Assembly: GCA_963920635.1 (NCBI GenBank) | Contig: OY987298.1 | Location: forward strand, 25,708,647-25,772,646 | DNA from: Pseudeuparius sepicola | Taxonomy: Eukaryota; Arthropoda; Insecta; Coleoptera; Anthribidae | Length of the DNA: 64,000 bases | Direction of reading: 5' to 3' | Part shown: piece by piece, positions 1 through 10,496 of the stretch | Position numbering within the stretch: position 1 is the stretch's first letter | Layout of the letters: the number at the start of each line of letters is the position of its first letter | Made by a program: the position numbers and the translations under genes | Notes under the pieces: model-generated | The model's input: only the letters and a program-made list of their open reading frames with translations | Databases searched by the model: none | Told to the model about the DNA's origin: nothing

Positions 1-380
1 TAATAATTTCAAACGTCATGGAAACACTTTCGTTTTGGTATTTTGTAATAATCAGCTGCTTTTGGCAGCGTCTAGGGGCGGACTCAGGCAAATTTAGCTT
101 CAGTGTGTCAAAGTGACAGTGAAGGTTTTCCAGATCGTTCAAACTGGTTCAAACATTCGGTAATGAAAATATTCGCGGGTTTTCTACGTTTTGTGAGTTT
201 TACCGTCATCTGAGTTGTTCTTGTTGTTGTTACTTTTCGTATTATTAGTGCAAATGGGCTAGTTACTGACCTCAACTTATGACCCGGTTGCATTTTTTGC
301 TGCATTGATGCCAACTTAGGATATCGAAATTACCAATTGACAGTCCCAGTAAGGACTTCTTAAAATAATTTGAGTATAAT
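1..380. other. No gene recognised
   Basis: AT-rich DNA with no coding signature, RNA gene or clear repeat end. Short open frames here have no recognisable protein similarity. Confidence 0.5.
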
Positions 381-438
381 GTGCAAAGGTCCAATACAAA
401 ATATACAGAGTGTTCTTATCTGTGCCATCTCAAAATGC
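381..438. repeat. Fragment of the 53620-54847 palindromic family
   Basis: This segment closely matches about 54020-54080 and, inverted, about 54395-54455, including the shared phrase ATCTCAAAATGC. It abuts the 3' side of the LINE fragment to its right. Confidence 0.7.
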
Positions 439-2160
439 TTATTGTTAATAATTAGATTTTTTATTTGTGGATTTGTAGTTTTCAGTGTGTTTTTTAATAA
501 TTCATTTATAGTTGACCACATTTCTTTTGGAATGCTAGCTTCAAATTTGTTTTTGTAATACCTATGTTTTGTACGTCTTATTTGTTGTTTAACCAGTTTG
601 TTATAATTTTCATACACATCTTTATAGTATGTGTTGTTAGGACAAGAATTTTATTTGTGATAATAATAATTATTTCGCTTTTTTACCATACCAGCTATCT
701 TCTCATCGAACCATGGCTTGGATTTTGTTTTATTTTTATAACTTTAGTATATGAATTGTCTTTAAAAGTTTCAATAATTTTGTTGTATAAACATATTGGC
801 CTTGATACACATGTTTTTCTGATCCAAAGAGACTAGTGCATGTTTTAGTTCATCAATACGAAATTTCTTCATGAAAATATTTTTAAATCTTGAATTTTGC
901 CGATGACATTTTGTTATTTGAAGTTTGTGATCACTAATGGCAGCATGCTTGAGATTTAAATTTATCTTGTTTGTCGAATTTGTAATTACGTGATCAATTA
1001 AATTAGGCTTGCAGTATTATTTGTTTCCCTTATAGATATAGTACTATTGCACAGTGTAAAAGAGTTTGAGCTATAAATATCTCTAAGCCTCTTTGTATTT
1101 GTGTTACTGAAACATATCAACGATCATATCTCTAACTACAAGGCATTCAGGCTGAAATTTGTTAAAATTTTCCAGTTTTTTTCCAAAAAAATAAAAAATT
1201 GCCCTACTGTCGCTGATGGTGGTTTGTAAATACCACATTAAATTAAATTTGCTGGTTTCAATTTAAGAGAAATTAACGAATACTCTTCAAGGATATCTAT
1301 TATTTCAAAATTTCTTTCTTTCTTGATAAAAATATTCCAACTCCTCCTCCTCTTTTCTTTCTTGTAGCATATAGGTACTGATGTAAAATTTAAAAAGTTG
1401 TAATATTTTTCCTCTTCTTTAGTAGTTACCCAGGTTTCACTTATTACAGCAATATCGACATTTTCTTCAACTAGCAAAATTTCTATTTCATCAATTTTGT
1501 GTTTGACTATATTTATTAAATTTAGGAGTATTATTCAGAATAAGAGTATTTTTTTGATTCTCTTATTTTAACTTTATGTATTGGGCAATCGATAGTATTG
1601 GCTTGATGCTTGCAGTTAAAGTTGAAATTATACCTCTGATTTTGATTTTGACAATTTACACAGTGGGGTATTTCTTGTTTACATTGCCAAATTGTATGTT
1701 GGCCAGAAGAAAAATAACAACATTGGCTTCCGTTGCACTCCTTCATTTTGTGCCCGTAGGCACAACATTTTTAACATAAAAGAATATTTAGATTCTCCTT
1801 AACTTTCCATCCAAGACTGATCTCTTTATTTACTAATTTCTTGTAGGTTTTTCTACTGGACTCAGTGTAAATAATGATTTTTTAAATATTTGGACTGTCT
1901 TGTATATTTTATATCTAAATGATCATTTTCATCTATATCCCCCAATACCATCATTTCCTCAAACAATTATTCTTTTGTGTAGTCTCTTGTTCCTATTAAA
2001 ACTAATCTGGATAAATTCATTTTGGATGTGTATACTGAATAATTTTGCTTTAGCGTTTCTTCGGATATTTCCTTCAGTTTTCCAACTTCTTTGGTATTTG
2101 ATTTTACAATAATACCCCCATTCCTTATTTCCTTAATTCCTCTTACTGTAGCCTTAACAC
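439..2160 (-). mobile_element. Degenerate non-LTR retrotransposon (LINE) fragment
   Basis: Read on the minus strand, pieces of a LINE occur in the right order. At 1531-1746 there is a Cys/His-rich zinc-knuckle-like ORF1 end (CVNCQNQNQRYNFNFNCKHQ). At 1238-1477 there is part of an endonuclease (VDIAVISETW). At 360-617 there is the basic linker between endonuclease and reverse transcriptase (QIRRTKHRYYKNKFE). Stops and frame changes lie between the pieces. The RT domain is missing: the element ends where the palindromic-family fragment begins near 438. The clade is probably Jockey/CR1-like, inferred from domain order only. Confidence 0.65.
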
Positions 2161-2197
2161 TACTAGGATTATTTTTTTCTGTATTTGTTTTATTGAA

Positions 2198-2326
2198 ACC
2201 TACAACTTCAGAGTATAATAATAATTATTATACTCTGTATAATAATTCTTCAATTCTTCAACTTCAGAGTATAATAATAATAATTATTATACTCTGTATA
2301 ATAATTATTATTAGTAGTTGTAGGTT
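2198..2326. repeat. Nested AT-rich palindromes
   Basis: Two perfect palindromes (2209-2237 and 2265-2296), each bounded by CAGAGTATA and TATACTCTG, lie inside an outer inverted repeat (ACCTACAACT at 2198-2207, AGTTGTAGGT at 2316-2325). The right arm is followed by TTATTATTAG-type microsatellite. Confidence 0.8.
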
Positions 2327-2554
2327 GTAGGTGATGAATCATCAAACGAGTTTCTTGGCTCCCTGTATGTATGCTTCTTCTGGTTTTTCCGCCGCGCCGC
2401 TTTGCCGAGTTCTTTTTATATGTCGATCGACCAGTCAATATATACACACTCACATTGCTTTGGTTTTGGCAGTACCAGCTAGATGGCGTTGGATGGTAAA
2501 TGCTCACCGCATTATACTATTTCCTATTCCACTTAGCCAACGTAATCTGGGTTT

Positions 2555-2636
2555 TTCGGCTGAGGTGCGCTACGTCTGCCTGATGAGGGCCAACAAGCCC
2601 GAAACAGGTACCTGTCGTGGTCTGCACACCTCCGAA
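2555..2636 (+). ncRNA. Hammerhead ribozyme motif (type I arrangement)
   Basis: All conserved core elements are present in order: CTGATGA at 2580-2586, stem II GGGC/GCCC (2587-2590/2597-2600, loop CAACAA), GAAA at 2601-2604, a minimal palindromic stem III (CAGG-TA-CCTG, 2605-2614), and the UC cleavage dinucleotide at 2615-2616, giving predicted self-cleavage after C2616. Stem I is long: GAGGTG (2562-2567) pairs with CACCTC (2627-2632) and TTCG (2555-2558) with CGAA (2633-2636), with a bulge and an internal loop as in natural type I ribozymes. A very short stem III is typical of hammerheads linked to Penelope-like and other retroelements. Activity is inferred, not shown. Confidence 0.8.
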
Positions 2637-2639
2637 AGA

Positions 2640-3429
2640 CCCATACACAATTTCCATTAGATATTGGAAACTAGTTTGGTGTTGCCAATTACCAGAGCAT
2701 TTTGTCCCATATGCCACGAGCCATTTCTTTTAAAATTATAATGGGGACACTAAATATTCATTTTGATTATTGCTCATTTTCAATTTTTTCAAACATTTTT
2801 TCAAATCTTCAATTTCATTTAATTTATCCAAAGTTGTTTCTATCTTTTCTACATTCCCTACTACTTTATCCAATTTTTCATTTTCATTTCAAGAGGTTTA
2901 AAGTTCTGCTGAAACAGGCTATTTATGCCTAAGTTTTGTTATCGAGGACAAGCAGGCATACTTTATTTCAGTTTACAATTTTCAAAATACTCCGCCCATG
3001 AGTTCCCATCATTTTTCCTTAACTTGACAATAATAAATCATACCCTAAATACAAAAACCTCTAGTTTGACATACCATTTCTACTACTACTATTTCTATAA
3101 TGCCCAAAATCGGCGAATAATGACACTAATGACAAAGTCTAGGGAATACTATTTTATAGACTTGCTAATGACTTTATTGTCACAACTCTCCCAATCCAGG
3201 TACCCTAGACTAACCAAGTTTCCAAAAGTAGGTACACTATTTAACCGTTAGCTACTTCAGAGGTGCTTTTAAATTGGGTGATCAAGCCCATAATCTTCAT
3301 TATTAAAGTACCAAAAAAATCTGACAGTAGCTTTAAGTTACTTTTAAAAAATGGTCACGTACGTTTTAAAATGAAATTCCTTTACAAGATAGAAAATACC
3401 CACATACTATGCTATATTGCATTTTTCAG
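2640..3429. other. Unannotated DNA upstream of the first visible tamo exon
   Basis: No coding exon was recognised. The missing first coding exon of tamo should lie here or left of the window, ending one base into a codon, but no convincing donor-linked reading frame was found. The last bases, ending TTTTTCAG at 3429, form the splice acceptor of the exon at 3430. Confidence 0.4.
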
Positions 3430-3629
3430 ATTGCATTGCAAAATTCCTATGCATCGCCTCCCACGATCAAAAGTTCTGTTTCGCGGAGACTGAGGAAGTT
3501 CTGCAAAGGTCAGCTAGCAGCAAGAACGATTTCAGTGGATACAAAGCAGCAACAGGTTGGAATGCCATTCAACTCTATGCTGGAAACCTTCTGTCACAGC
3601 CTTGGAGAAAGGAATACAGAACAATTAAG
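3430..3629 (+). CDS. tamo: tamo exon A (PUB-like domain, N-terminal part)
   Basis: First visible coding exon of the Tamozhennic/SPATA2-like protein. It opens after TTTTTCAG with two bases of a split codon and reads CIAKFLCIASHDQKFCF and on to QPWRKEYRTIK, ending in phase 0 at a GTATTT donor. The conserved core HDQKFCF with DFSGYKA and QPWRKE is the signature of the N-terminal PUB-like region. In Drosophila, Tamo is reported to bind Dorsal and restrict its nuclear import; vertebrate SPATA2 uses its PUB domain to recruit CYLD. The upstream residues of the protein (probably 40-60) are missing, so the start codon lies on an exon not identified. Identification is from recognised motif order, without a database search. 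Confidence 0.85.
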
Positions 3630-3886
3630 GTATTTTCACTGTCACAAAAATCACTATATCACTATCCCAAATTTTATTTGACAATATTATAAAAAATAAT
3701 TACGACTATACAGAGTGATAACTTTAACTTGAATAAATTTGAAAATTGAAGCTCATTGAAAGACAACTTCGACAAACAATTTGACGAACTACATATTCAA
3801 GATATTACAAAATACCAACTTTGCAATATTATAAGCTTGTCCTTAATTTAGTATAACATAATCAGATAGTTAAAATATTACAGAGT

Positions 3887-4077
3887 GTTGAGTGAACAAT
3901 TCACATAAAGAGGAACAACTGCTGTCAAATCTGACATTTATTTTTTCGCGAAAAAAACATGTGTGATTCAAAAACAATTTTCAACAATACTGTTGACTAA
4001 TGTCTTCTGACCACTCCTGTGTTTTTCAAGAAATTATTTGACAGTCGTTGGTCCTCTATCCAAATATTTCACTCAAC
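3887..4077. mobile_element. MITE, GTTGAGTGAA family, copy 1
   Basis: Terminal inverted repeats GTTGAGTGAA and TTCACTCAAC extend imperfectly to about 45 bp through AGAGG...GACAGT. It closely matches copy 2 at 37291-37490. It lies in the tamo intron between the first two visible exons. Confidence 0.85.
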
Positions 4078-4184
4078 AGAGGTATTTACAGTTTATTACA
4101 CATATATTACACATATATAAAAAAAAATCATGAAAAAAACATATATTTGTCTATAAAAAAATTTAATTTTCTTTTTAAATTTAT

Positions 4185-4700
4185 TTAGTCTCATTTTCAT
4201 CGAAGCATTTGTAATGATTGAGGGCTCTGTTATATGATTTTAATCTCAGATATTTAGGACTTTGTTGCCCTACTTTAAGCCTGGAAAATTCTACATGGAG
4301 GTTGTTTTTATTTCGTGTATCATGGGAGCGCATCTGAGACCGTTTATTTCACAACAACATATTGTTTTTTTACGTGCATTAGAAGCAAAAATAAGTACAA
4401 ACAAGGGAAAGTCATTATCTGCAAATCTCTAAATAAGGTAACACAAGAGTCTCTTGGTCCAGAATAGGTCATGTACCTAACAACTGTCTTTTGTGCTCTG
4501 AAAACCCTATCCAATGTGGCAGCTGATCCCCAATGAATTATTCAATAAGCGATTACGAATTGAAAAAGGCCATAATATACCAACTTTAGAACCTCCATGG
4601 ATACGGTGTCTCTGATACTTTGAACCAAAAAGGAACATGAACTAAGTTTTGGTAAAATTGTTTCTATGTGGTCATTCTACGTCAGCTTGTTATCGATATA
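4185..4700 (-). mobile_element. LINE ORF2 C-terminal remnant
   Basis: The minus strand reads as the carboxy end of a non-LTR reverse transcriptase polyprotein: YIDNKLT, HIETILPKLSS, then YYGLFQFVIAYWIIHWGSA and RAQKTVVRYM, interrupted by stops toward the end. This is the thumb/tail pattern of Jockey/CR1-type LINEs. No catalytic RT motifs are present here. Confidence 0.7.
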
Positions 4701-4908
4701 CATATAGCCCAAAAAATTTAGTTGAGGTTACATTATTTTTAAAATTATTAGTTTTTTATAAATAACCAAATGCACCCCAAACACTAAATTATATTGCGCA
4801 TACATATTTGGATAACAAATCAGCCAAATCTGTTAAAAAAAAACAATGTAGGTATACCTAAATTTTCTGGTAATTTTATATTACTCGAGAAGAAGAATAA
4901 TAGTTATT

Positions 4909-4997
4909 TATGTACCAAGGCACTGAAGTTCGGCCAGAGGCCTCGGCAACTAAATTCTACATGAGTCATAAAAAGAACTTCAGTGCCGAGGTGCATA
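4909..4997. repeat. Short TIR block inside the modular repeat
   Basis: Inverted ends ATGTACCAAGGCACTGAAGT and GAACTTCAGTGCCGAGGTGC enclose a core with GCCAGAGGCCTCGGCAA. The counterpart block is 18931-19047. Confidence 0.75.
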
Positions 4998-5055
4998 TTA
5001 TATATTTTTTTGAAATCGGGAAAAAAATGTTTTATTAGGCGAAAAAATAATCATA

Positions 5056-5140
5056 AGGGATCACCCGTCCATGAACCGACTACGTGCGGCGTTGCTTGAC
5101 TTTGACGATCGCTCTACCTAGGCCAAGTATGATGAGACAC
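5056..5140 (-). repeat. 5S rRNA-derived SINE-like module
   Basis: On the minus strand this segment aligns with the 5S rRNA internal promoter. CGATCGTCAAAGTCAAGCAA corresponds to the A-box region (CGATC...GAAGTTAAGCAACG in 5S) and CATGGACGGGTGATC to the C-box region (TTGGATGGGTGACC). Spacing is conserved, but base changes make a functional 5S gene unlikely. The pattern fits a SINE3-type (5S-headed) retroposon remnant. Confidence 0.7.
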
Positions 5141-5426
5141 GGCACTTTTGACGGGCGATGGCTCCGCGTCTGACGTTTGATGTTTACATCTCGCCAAGGC
5201 CTACTTATTGAAAAAAATTGTACAATAATGGGATACTTCAGTGCCGATTTCTGAGCTTTTAATGACGATTTTGAGACACTTCACTGCTGATTTCAAGAAA
5301 ATACATTTTAGGTACCATGTGATCACGTATATTTTTACACCTTCCATATTTTCTATATTTTTGGGGTAGATAAAAGTTGTAGAAGCCAAAGCAAGCTTTT
5401 TCAGCGTTTATTTAGTTTTATACAGA

Positions 5427-5560
5427 CAGTGGCGTAGCTTCAAATTTTTGGGCCCCCTGGCCAAAATTAAATTTGGGCTCCCTTAAATTGAAAAATAAAA
5501 AAAAAACATATATGAAGGTGAAACTATCACAAACTTTTATTTCTTAGTAAATAAAAACAA
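5427..5560. repeat. Possible solo end of a hAT-type element
   Basis: CAGTGGCGTAGC followed by GGGCCCCCTGGCC resembles the terminus of a common insect hAT element family. No matching opposite end was found. Confidence 0.35.
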
Positions 5561-5587
5561 AAAAATTTTAAAACAAAAATATATCTA

Positions 5588-5957
5588 CAGGGTGTCCAAC
5601 TTTAAAACTTTGTAAAATCTTCATTTTTGAAGATAATCGCCTGAACTTTTTTTTGAAAGACCTTCAAAAGCCGCTTGTTTGGACCTCTTTACCATTTTAA
5701 AAATGGAAATACAGGGCTGGCTGCCATTTTTTTTATACCCTCGATTTTCACGAAAACCATTTAGCGATTTTTTTATTTAAAATCTAATCACACAGTGTTA
5801 ATCAAAACCCCCGTATACCAAATTTGAACAAGAAATATACAGGGAGTTCCATTCAGCAGGGTGTCAAATTTTAGGAATAATAATAAATTTTAAAGGCATC
5901 TGCCAAGTCAAGTGTGTCATGGAATCCCCTCAAAACAGTCAACAGGACCACTCAAAG
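5588..5957. repeat. Arm of the CAGGGTGTCC palindromic family
   Basis: Near-collinear with 53620-54000: starts CAGGGTGTCCAACTTTAAAA and ends near AACAGGACCACTCAA. Only one arm of the palindrome is present. Confidence 0.85.
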
Positions 5958-6717
5958 CAGGGACTCTTTAAAGTAAGAGGACCCAGCATTATACTTTCCA
6001 AAGTGAGGCCTATTCTTTCATCATTCTAATGGTATCAGATATCAGTGATGCCAAGTATGCCATTTTATTGGAGAATCTATGAATATAACAGGTACTTTGA
6101 TTGTTAGTAAAAATTAATAATGGTTTCCATGATTTCTAAACATTAGACTTGACAATGTTGTGTCTACAAGTGCAGAATATGGCAACTGTCAAATGAAACA
6201 AATTTATTATCACCGCATTACCTTTAATTGACACACCTGAGTATCTGGAAGTTAGAAAACTTAAATATTGTGAATTATGATGGGAAATATTTGGCCTCCT
6301 TTAGAATCTATGGCACTGGCATGTCACATAAAACCTAATGGCAGTTGTACAATGACATATATCATAACCTTGTACCAGCCCCCTTGTGGTCTCCTTGGAG
6401 TCTACAGAAAACAAACTTCACTGTTCACTTGGTACATAGATGTTTGGGTGCATTTTGGTTTTTGAAAACCTAATAATTTTAAAAATAAACCCCAAAAACA
6501 CACTTGGTTGGCAGTATGTGTGAAAATGCCATGTTTTCCACCTCATTTTAATGGATGTGTCAAAATACATCAGACTACAAATTAAATTCTACGTGCCTTG
6601 GGACCTTTTTGACAAAAGTGCATGTTCTATTTTACCTAATTTGTTCCGGTTGCCAGTATATATAATTAATTTTATATTATAATCATCGTTTGCTTTGCTG
6701 ATTTAGGATTGTTTTAG
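5958..6717. other. tamo intron, no feature recognised
   Basis: AT-rich intron DNA preceding the acceptor GTTTTAG at 6711-6717. Short open frames here are not convincing. Confidence 0.4.
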
Positions 6718-6897
6718 ACATATTCCGGATTTTATAAGCATCAAATAGAGGCAAACCTGGTTGGAGCTGAACTGATGTTTGAAGCCATGGGATACAAATA
6801 TACTGGAAATGGTGTGCTGGTGTTGGATGGTCCTATATGTCCAGATAGAGTTGCAAATGTTTCCAAAGACTCTTTGATGGCCTATGTTGAGTGTCAA
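6718..6897 (+). CDS. tamo: tamo exon B (PUB-like domain core)
   Basis: A 60-codon exon, phase 0 at both ends, bounded by the acceptor GTTTTAG and the donor GTAAGT. It reads TYSGFYKHQIEANLVGAEL, then MFEAMGYKYTGNGVLVLDGP and ICPDRVANVSKDSLMAYVEC-Q. The block LF/MFEAMGYK...LVLDGPICPDRV is the most conserved part of the Tamo/SPATA2 PUB domain, which in SPATA2 contacts CYLD. It joins the previous exon at IK/TYSGFY without frame change. The flanking introns are crowded with MITE fragments of one palindromic family in opposite orientations (5588-5957 and 7385-8640), but the exon is intact. Confidence 0.9.
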
Positions 6898-7384
6898 GTA
6901 AGTACATGGATTATGGATAAAGACGAATTCTGTACACTTCATCAAAATATGCTTACTTATTACTAAGGAAAAAATATTGAATTATTATATAATTGTTTTG
7001 TTTCATGATTTTAAAAGGATGTTATTGTTGGCACATTCAAGGTTTCAAGTTTTTTGATACGATTTAGGATATTTTGGAAATATAAGAATCTCAAAGCATA
7101 TATACGACATACAAATCTATCAAAAAACTATTTAGTATGCATTACAAAATAGGAAAGACTGAATTTAAGAAATGCTAATGTAAACAAATTAGGTACCTAC
7201 CTCGTCTTCTTTCCCCCGACCCGCTAATCTAGAAGCAAAACAAAACCTGTATTATTTGTATTACCGTGAGCCATCTATTCGTTTATATTGTTGGTTTATA
7301 CTTAAATACCATAATAAAACCTATTAAATAGTAAAACCTATTAAATAGTAAGATAATTATTATGAAACTAAAAGTTTTCACTTA

Positions 7385-8640
7385 CTTTTGTGTTTATTAA
7401 TATATTTTCAATAATTCCAGAGCATTCTTGACCCGTATAAAGTTTCATAAAAATTCAGTATTTTGAGATGGTCCAGACAAAGAAAAATACCTACCCTGTA
7501 TATTTTTGTATTGAATCTTTGCACACCAACACTTTGAGTGGTCCTGTTGACCATCCAACTATTTGAACTCAGACTAAAGATAATATAGACGAAACTTCAA
7601 ATACAAAACTTTGTGGCCAACATTTCTATGTTTACCAATACAAAACTTTGTTGTATTGCCACTTACTCTAAATAGAATTCATTGGAACATTTAAAAACAT
7701 ATTAGAATATAATGGAGAAGAAGACGTAGCTTCCCTACGTTGCAATTTTGATTACGTTACATAATAATGGGATATTTAAATAAAAATAAGTGGGTAAGAT
7801 TATACTTTGTTTTATGTATTTTGTGAAAAAACATAACGAAAAGTTGTAAATTGCACTGAATCGCACAATTCGGCAATGCCGCTATCGCCGCCGCCTCGTT
7901 GTAGCCGGTGTTTGTTTAGCCATGGGTTTGTTGTCGTGGCGTTTCAGATACAGTTTCGTGCGAATTCTTCCTTTGTGTCGTTTTCTGTGATCGATATATT
8001 GTTTATTAAGTTGAACTATACAAGGGACATTAAAAAGGGAATAGGTACATAAAGTGCTTTGTGTGTGGTATGAGTAATTTACAGAATCGCATAACCTTTC
8101 TCAGGTAAGTGAAGTCAGTTACAATGAGTTCAGAGGCGTTGCACCTCCTAGGAAGGAAACTGCCTTACGCATTGTTGTAATTTCTTGTGATTTTTACATG
8201 AATTCCACCTCAGAATCCGTATTGCCAGAGTTAAAAATTCATTCAAATTAATAAACCATAAATACCTAGGCCCCAATGATATAAATTTTCCTTGTTCTAT
8301 TTATTTCTTTAACCATAAAAATATATTTTTGCATACGCTACTGGTGGGCTTTGTCCAACCACCTGCTCCACTATCACAAGCAATGTTTTGTTTCCATATT
8401 GTATATGCCGGTTGATTACAATGCCCTAAGAAAGGAGAGTCTATATTATCTTTAGTCTGAGTATTTGAAGTAATTCCATGGCACACTTGACCTCCGAGAT
8501 GCCTTTAAAATCACTATTTTGCTCAACTTTGGCACCTTGCAGAATGGAACTCCCTGTATATTTTTTGTCCTGATTAACGTTGTGGTGTCAGATTTTAAAT
8601 AAAATAATTCCTAATATGGTTTTTCGAACAATGCACCCCT
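7385..8640. repeat. Interrupted arm of the CAGGGTGTCC palindromic family
   Basis: 7385-7559 and 8470-8640 match consecutive parts of the centre and right arm of 53620-54847. They are separated by the insertion at 7568-8461. Similarity fades near 8640. Confidence 0.75.
7568..8461. mobile_element. DNA transposon with 8-bp TSD (hAT- or P-like)
   Basis: Perfect 23-bp terminal inverted repeats begin CTCAGACTAAAGATAATATA (7568-7590; complement at 8439-8461). They are flanked by an exact 8-bp TSD, TATTTGAA (7560-7567 and 8462-8469). The interior holds a GC-rich stretch (about 7860-8000) and an ATG-headed segment ending CAG/GTAAGT at 8103-8110, as at the 5' end of a gene with a first intron. No transposase was recognised. 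Confidence 0.85.
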
Positions 8641-9234
8641 TTAAAAAAACGCATTCGTCTAATTTTGCTGCAATGCCAAACCAATACTTTGCGCAAATGA
8701 TGACCTTTCAGGGACATGACATATCTATACAAAAATTGCCCCGTTCAATTCCCCCAGCCTACCTGACAAAATTTTCTAGTTCAAAGGGTATAAAACTCAA
8801 GGGGTATTAAACTCGATAAAACAACATGTAGCTTTTTTACCATAGAAAACATATTTCTGGAGAAACATCATCCAAAATATTTTGAAATCTAATAAAAATA
8901 TCAGTGTCACAAATGATGAAAAATTACTTTACTCATTTTCTTGTTGCTAAAAAGTGAAAACTTACAAGTTTGAAAACCAAATAGAACTGTTCAGTAAATT
9001 ATCTAATAAAATATACCTCTAAAACGTCACCTTACCTTCATACCTGGCATTCACTCCAAACTGATTTTCCCATGAAAATTCCATTTATAATCAGATATAA
9101 AACCCTGGAGCTAAAGCTCTCGGGTCATATCACATAAAATAAAAATACCATTTTGTAAAAATCTTAGGTATTATCCATAAGACTACTTTTCGTTATATTA
9201 CTATTGAAATTGTCCCTGCAAAGCTAAGGTGCAA

Positions 9235-9262
9235 TATAATAATAATACTTTATTGCCATATA
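9235..9262. repeat. LINE 3' tail remnant
   Basis: AATAATAATACTTTATTGCC resembles the AATAAAGT...(TTATTA)n 3' ends of LINEs elsewhere in the window, for example near 24092. Confidence 0.4.
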
Positions 9263-9617
9263 CAGAGTGTCTCACTTAAGAGTGAAACAACCCTATAACT
9301 TCTTTAATTTTTAACCGACCAGAACGAAATTTTTACCAAAGGTAGATGGCATTGTTGCCTACTTATTTCCAAAAAATTAGTTGCCTACTCCAAAATCAAA
9401 GCCACCTGCGATGCCACAAACGAGGCTAAAAATCCGAAAGTCATATTAGGCTTTTTTTTTTTCAAAAAAAAAATTACTAGAAAAAGTTGTTCAGAATCTA
9501 TTCAGAACCCTAAATCCAAAATTTTGTCAAAATAAAAAAAATATTAAAAATTTCGTTCTGGTCGGTTAAAAATTAAAGATGTTATAGAGTTGTTTCACTC
9601 TTAAGTGAGACACTCTG
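9263..9617. mobile_element. MITE with TA target site (mariner-like ends)
   Basis: Long inverted ends CAGAGTGTCTCACTTAAGAG and CTCTTAAGTGAGACACTCTG extend about 70 bp through CCGACCAGAACGAAAT. Flanked by TA at 9261-9262 and 9618-9619. No coding capacity. Confidence 0.85.
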
Positions 9618-9768
9618 TATAGATATTGACATAGTCAAGAATACTAAGAGAGTATTCAGTGGAAAAACCATTTTCAAATTTCATAGTCGGTTAATTGGCT
9701 GATGCAGTAAATAATTAGTTAAAATGCTGTCCATTTTAAAATTTCATAGCCATCAGATTGGTCATTAA

Positions 9769-10431
9769 TAAAGGGCGGAATATATGCATTTAATTTCAAT
9801 CGAAATATGCGCATATATATGCATCATTTTTATTTAAAATATGCAATAATATGCATTTATTTGGCCAAATATGCAATAATATGCATTTATATTACATTTA
9901 GAAATACCTTAAAAAAACACCAAAACTGATTTTAGAGAAAGGGTTTATTTTAAGAAAAATGAAAGGAAAACAAATACATGAAATACCTCGTAAAATACCT
10001 ATATTAAAGCAGAATTATAAAAACATTTTAATTTGAAATTGTATAGTAGGAATTTATGATGAAATACTTTTCAAAGTTTTCCAATAAAAATCTTTGCCTT
10101 CTGTCGGTACATCTACCGATGTAATAGGACAATATTTTAATTTGGGTAGTAAAGTATAAGGCCAAGGTGCAACTTCGTTGGATGATTTACCATTAAAAAT
10201 TCTCTTTACTGCCATTAAAGATTTGAACCCTTCATCCTTTTCTACAATAGCATCTAATTTGGGCTCTCATAATCTTGGTTATAGGTATCTTATATCTATA
10301 AATAAGTATAGGAAAAACATGCAAATATGCACAAAAATATAGTTTTTCCATAAATATGCAATGTTGTGAAAAATTGAATAAAATATGCAAAAAATGCATA
10401 TATGTGCAATTTGCATATATTCCGCCCTTTA
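9769..10431 (-). mobile_element. Non-autonomous hAT element
   Basis: The 20-bp terminal inverted repeats TAAAGGGCGGAATATATGCA and its complement are flanked by an exact 8-bp TSD, GTCATTAA (9761-9768 and 10432-10439). On the minus strand the interior retains a piece reading KYCPITSVDV, like the hAT C-terminal dimerisation region, but the following residues (usually ERSFS) are replaced and the frame soon stops. ATGCATAT-rich subterminal repeats are conspicuous. Confidence 0.88.
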
Positions 10432-10496
10432 GTCATTAAATAATCAATAAATATGCGGACAAGCCCCGTTAACCTTGCATCTAGCCCTAATAGTCC

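Larger units (their letters stand above)
4895..5330 (-). repeat. Modular repeat, copy 1 (contains 5S-like module)
   Basis: Matches the inverted copy at 18540-19065 on both flanks: the TIR block 4909-4997, a TTTTATTAGG-containing linker, then ACTTTTGACG...CATCTCGCCAA and a tail near 5300. The centre differs: this copy carries about 85 bp of 5S-rRNA-like DNA where the other has about 200 bp of unrelated sequence. Confidence 0.8.

Noticed and set aside
5056..5140. Functional 5S rRNA gene
   Set aside because: Only about 85 bp, many substitutions, embedded in a dispersed repeat.
5588..8640. One large TIR element with ends at 5588 and 8640
   Set aside because: The intact tamo exon B lies between, and the arms are separate partial copies of a family found elsewhere.
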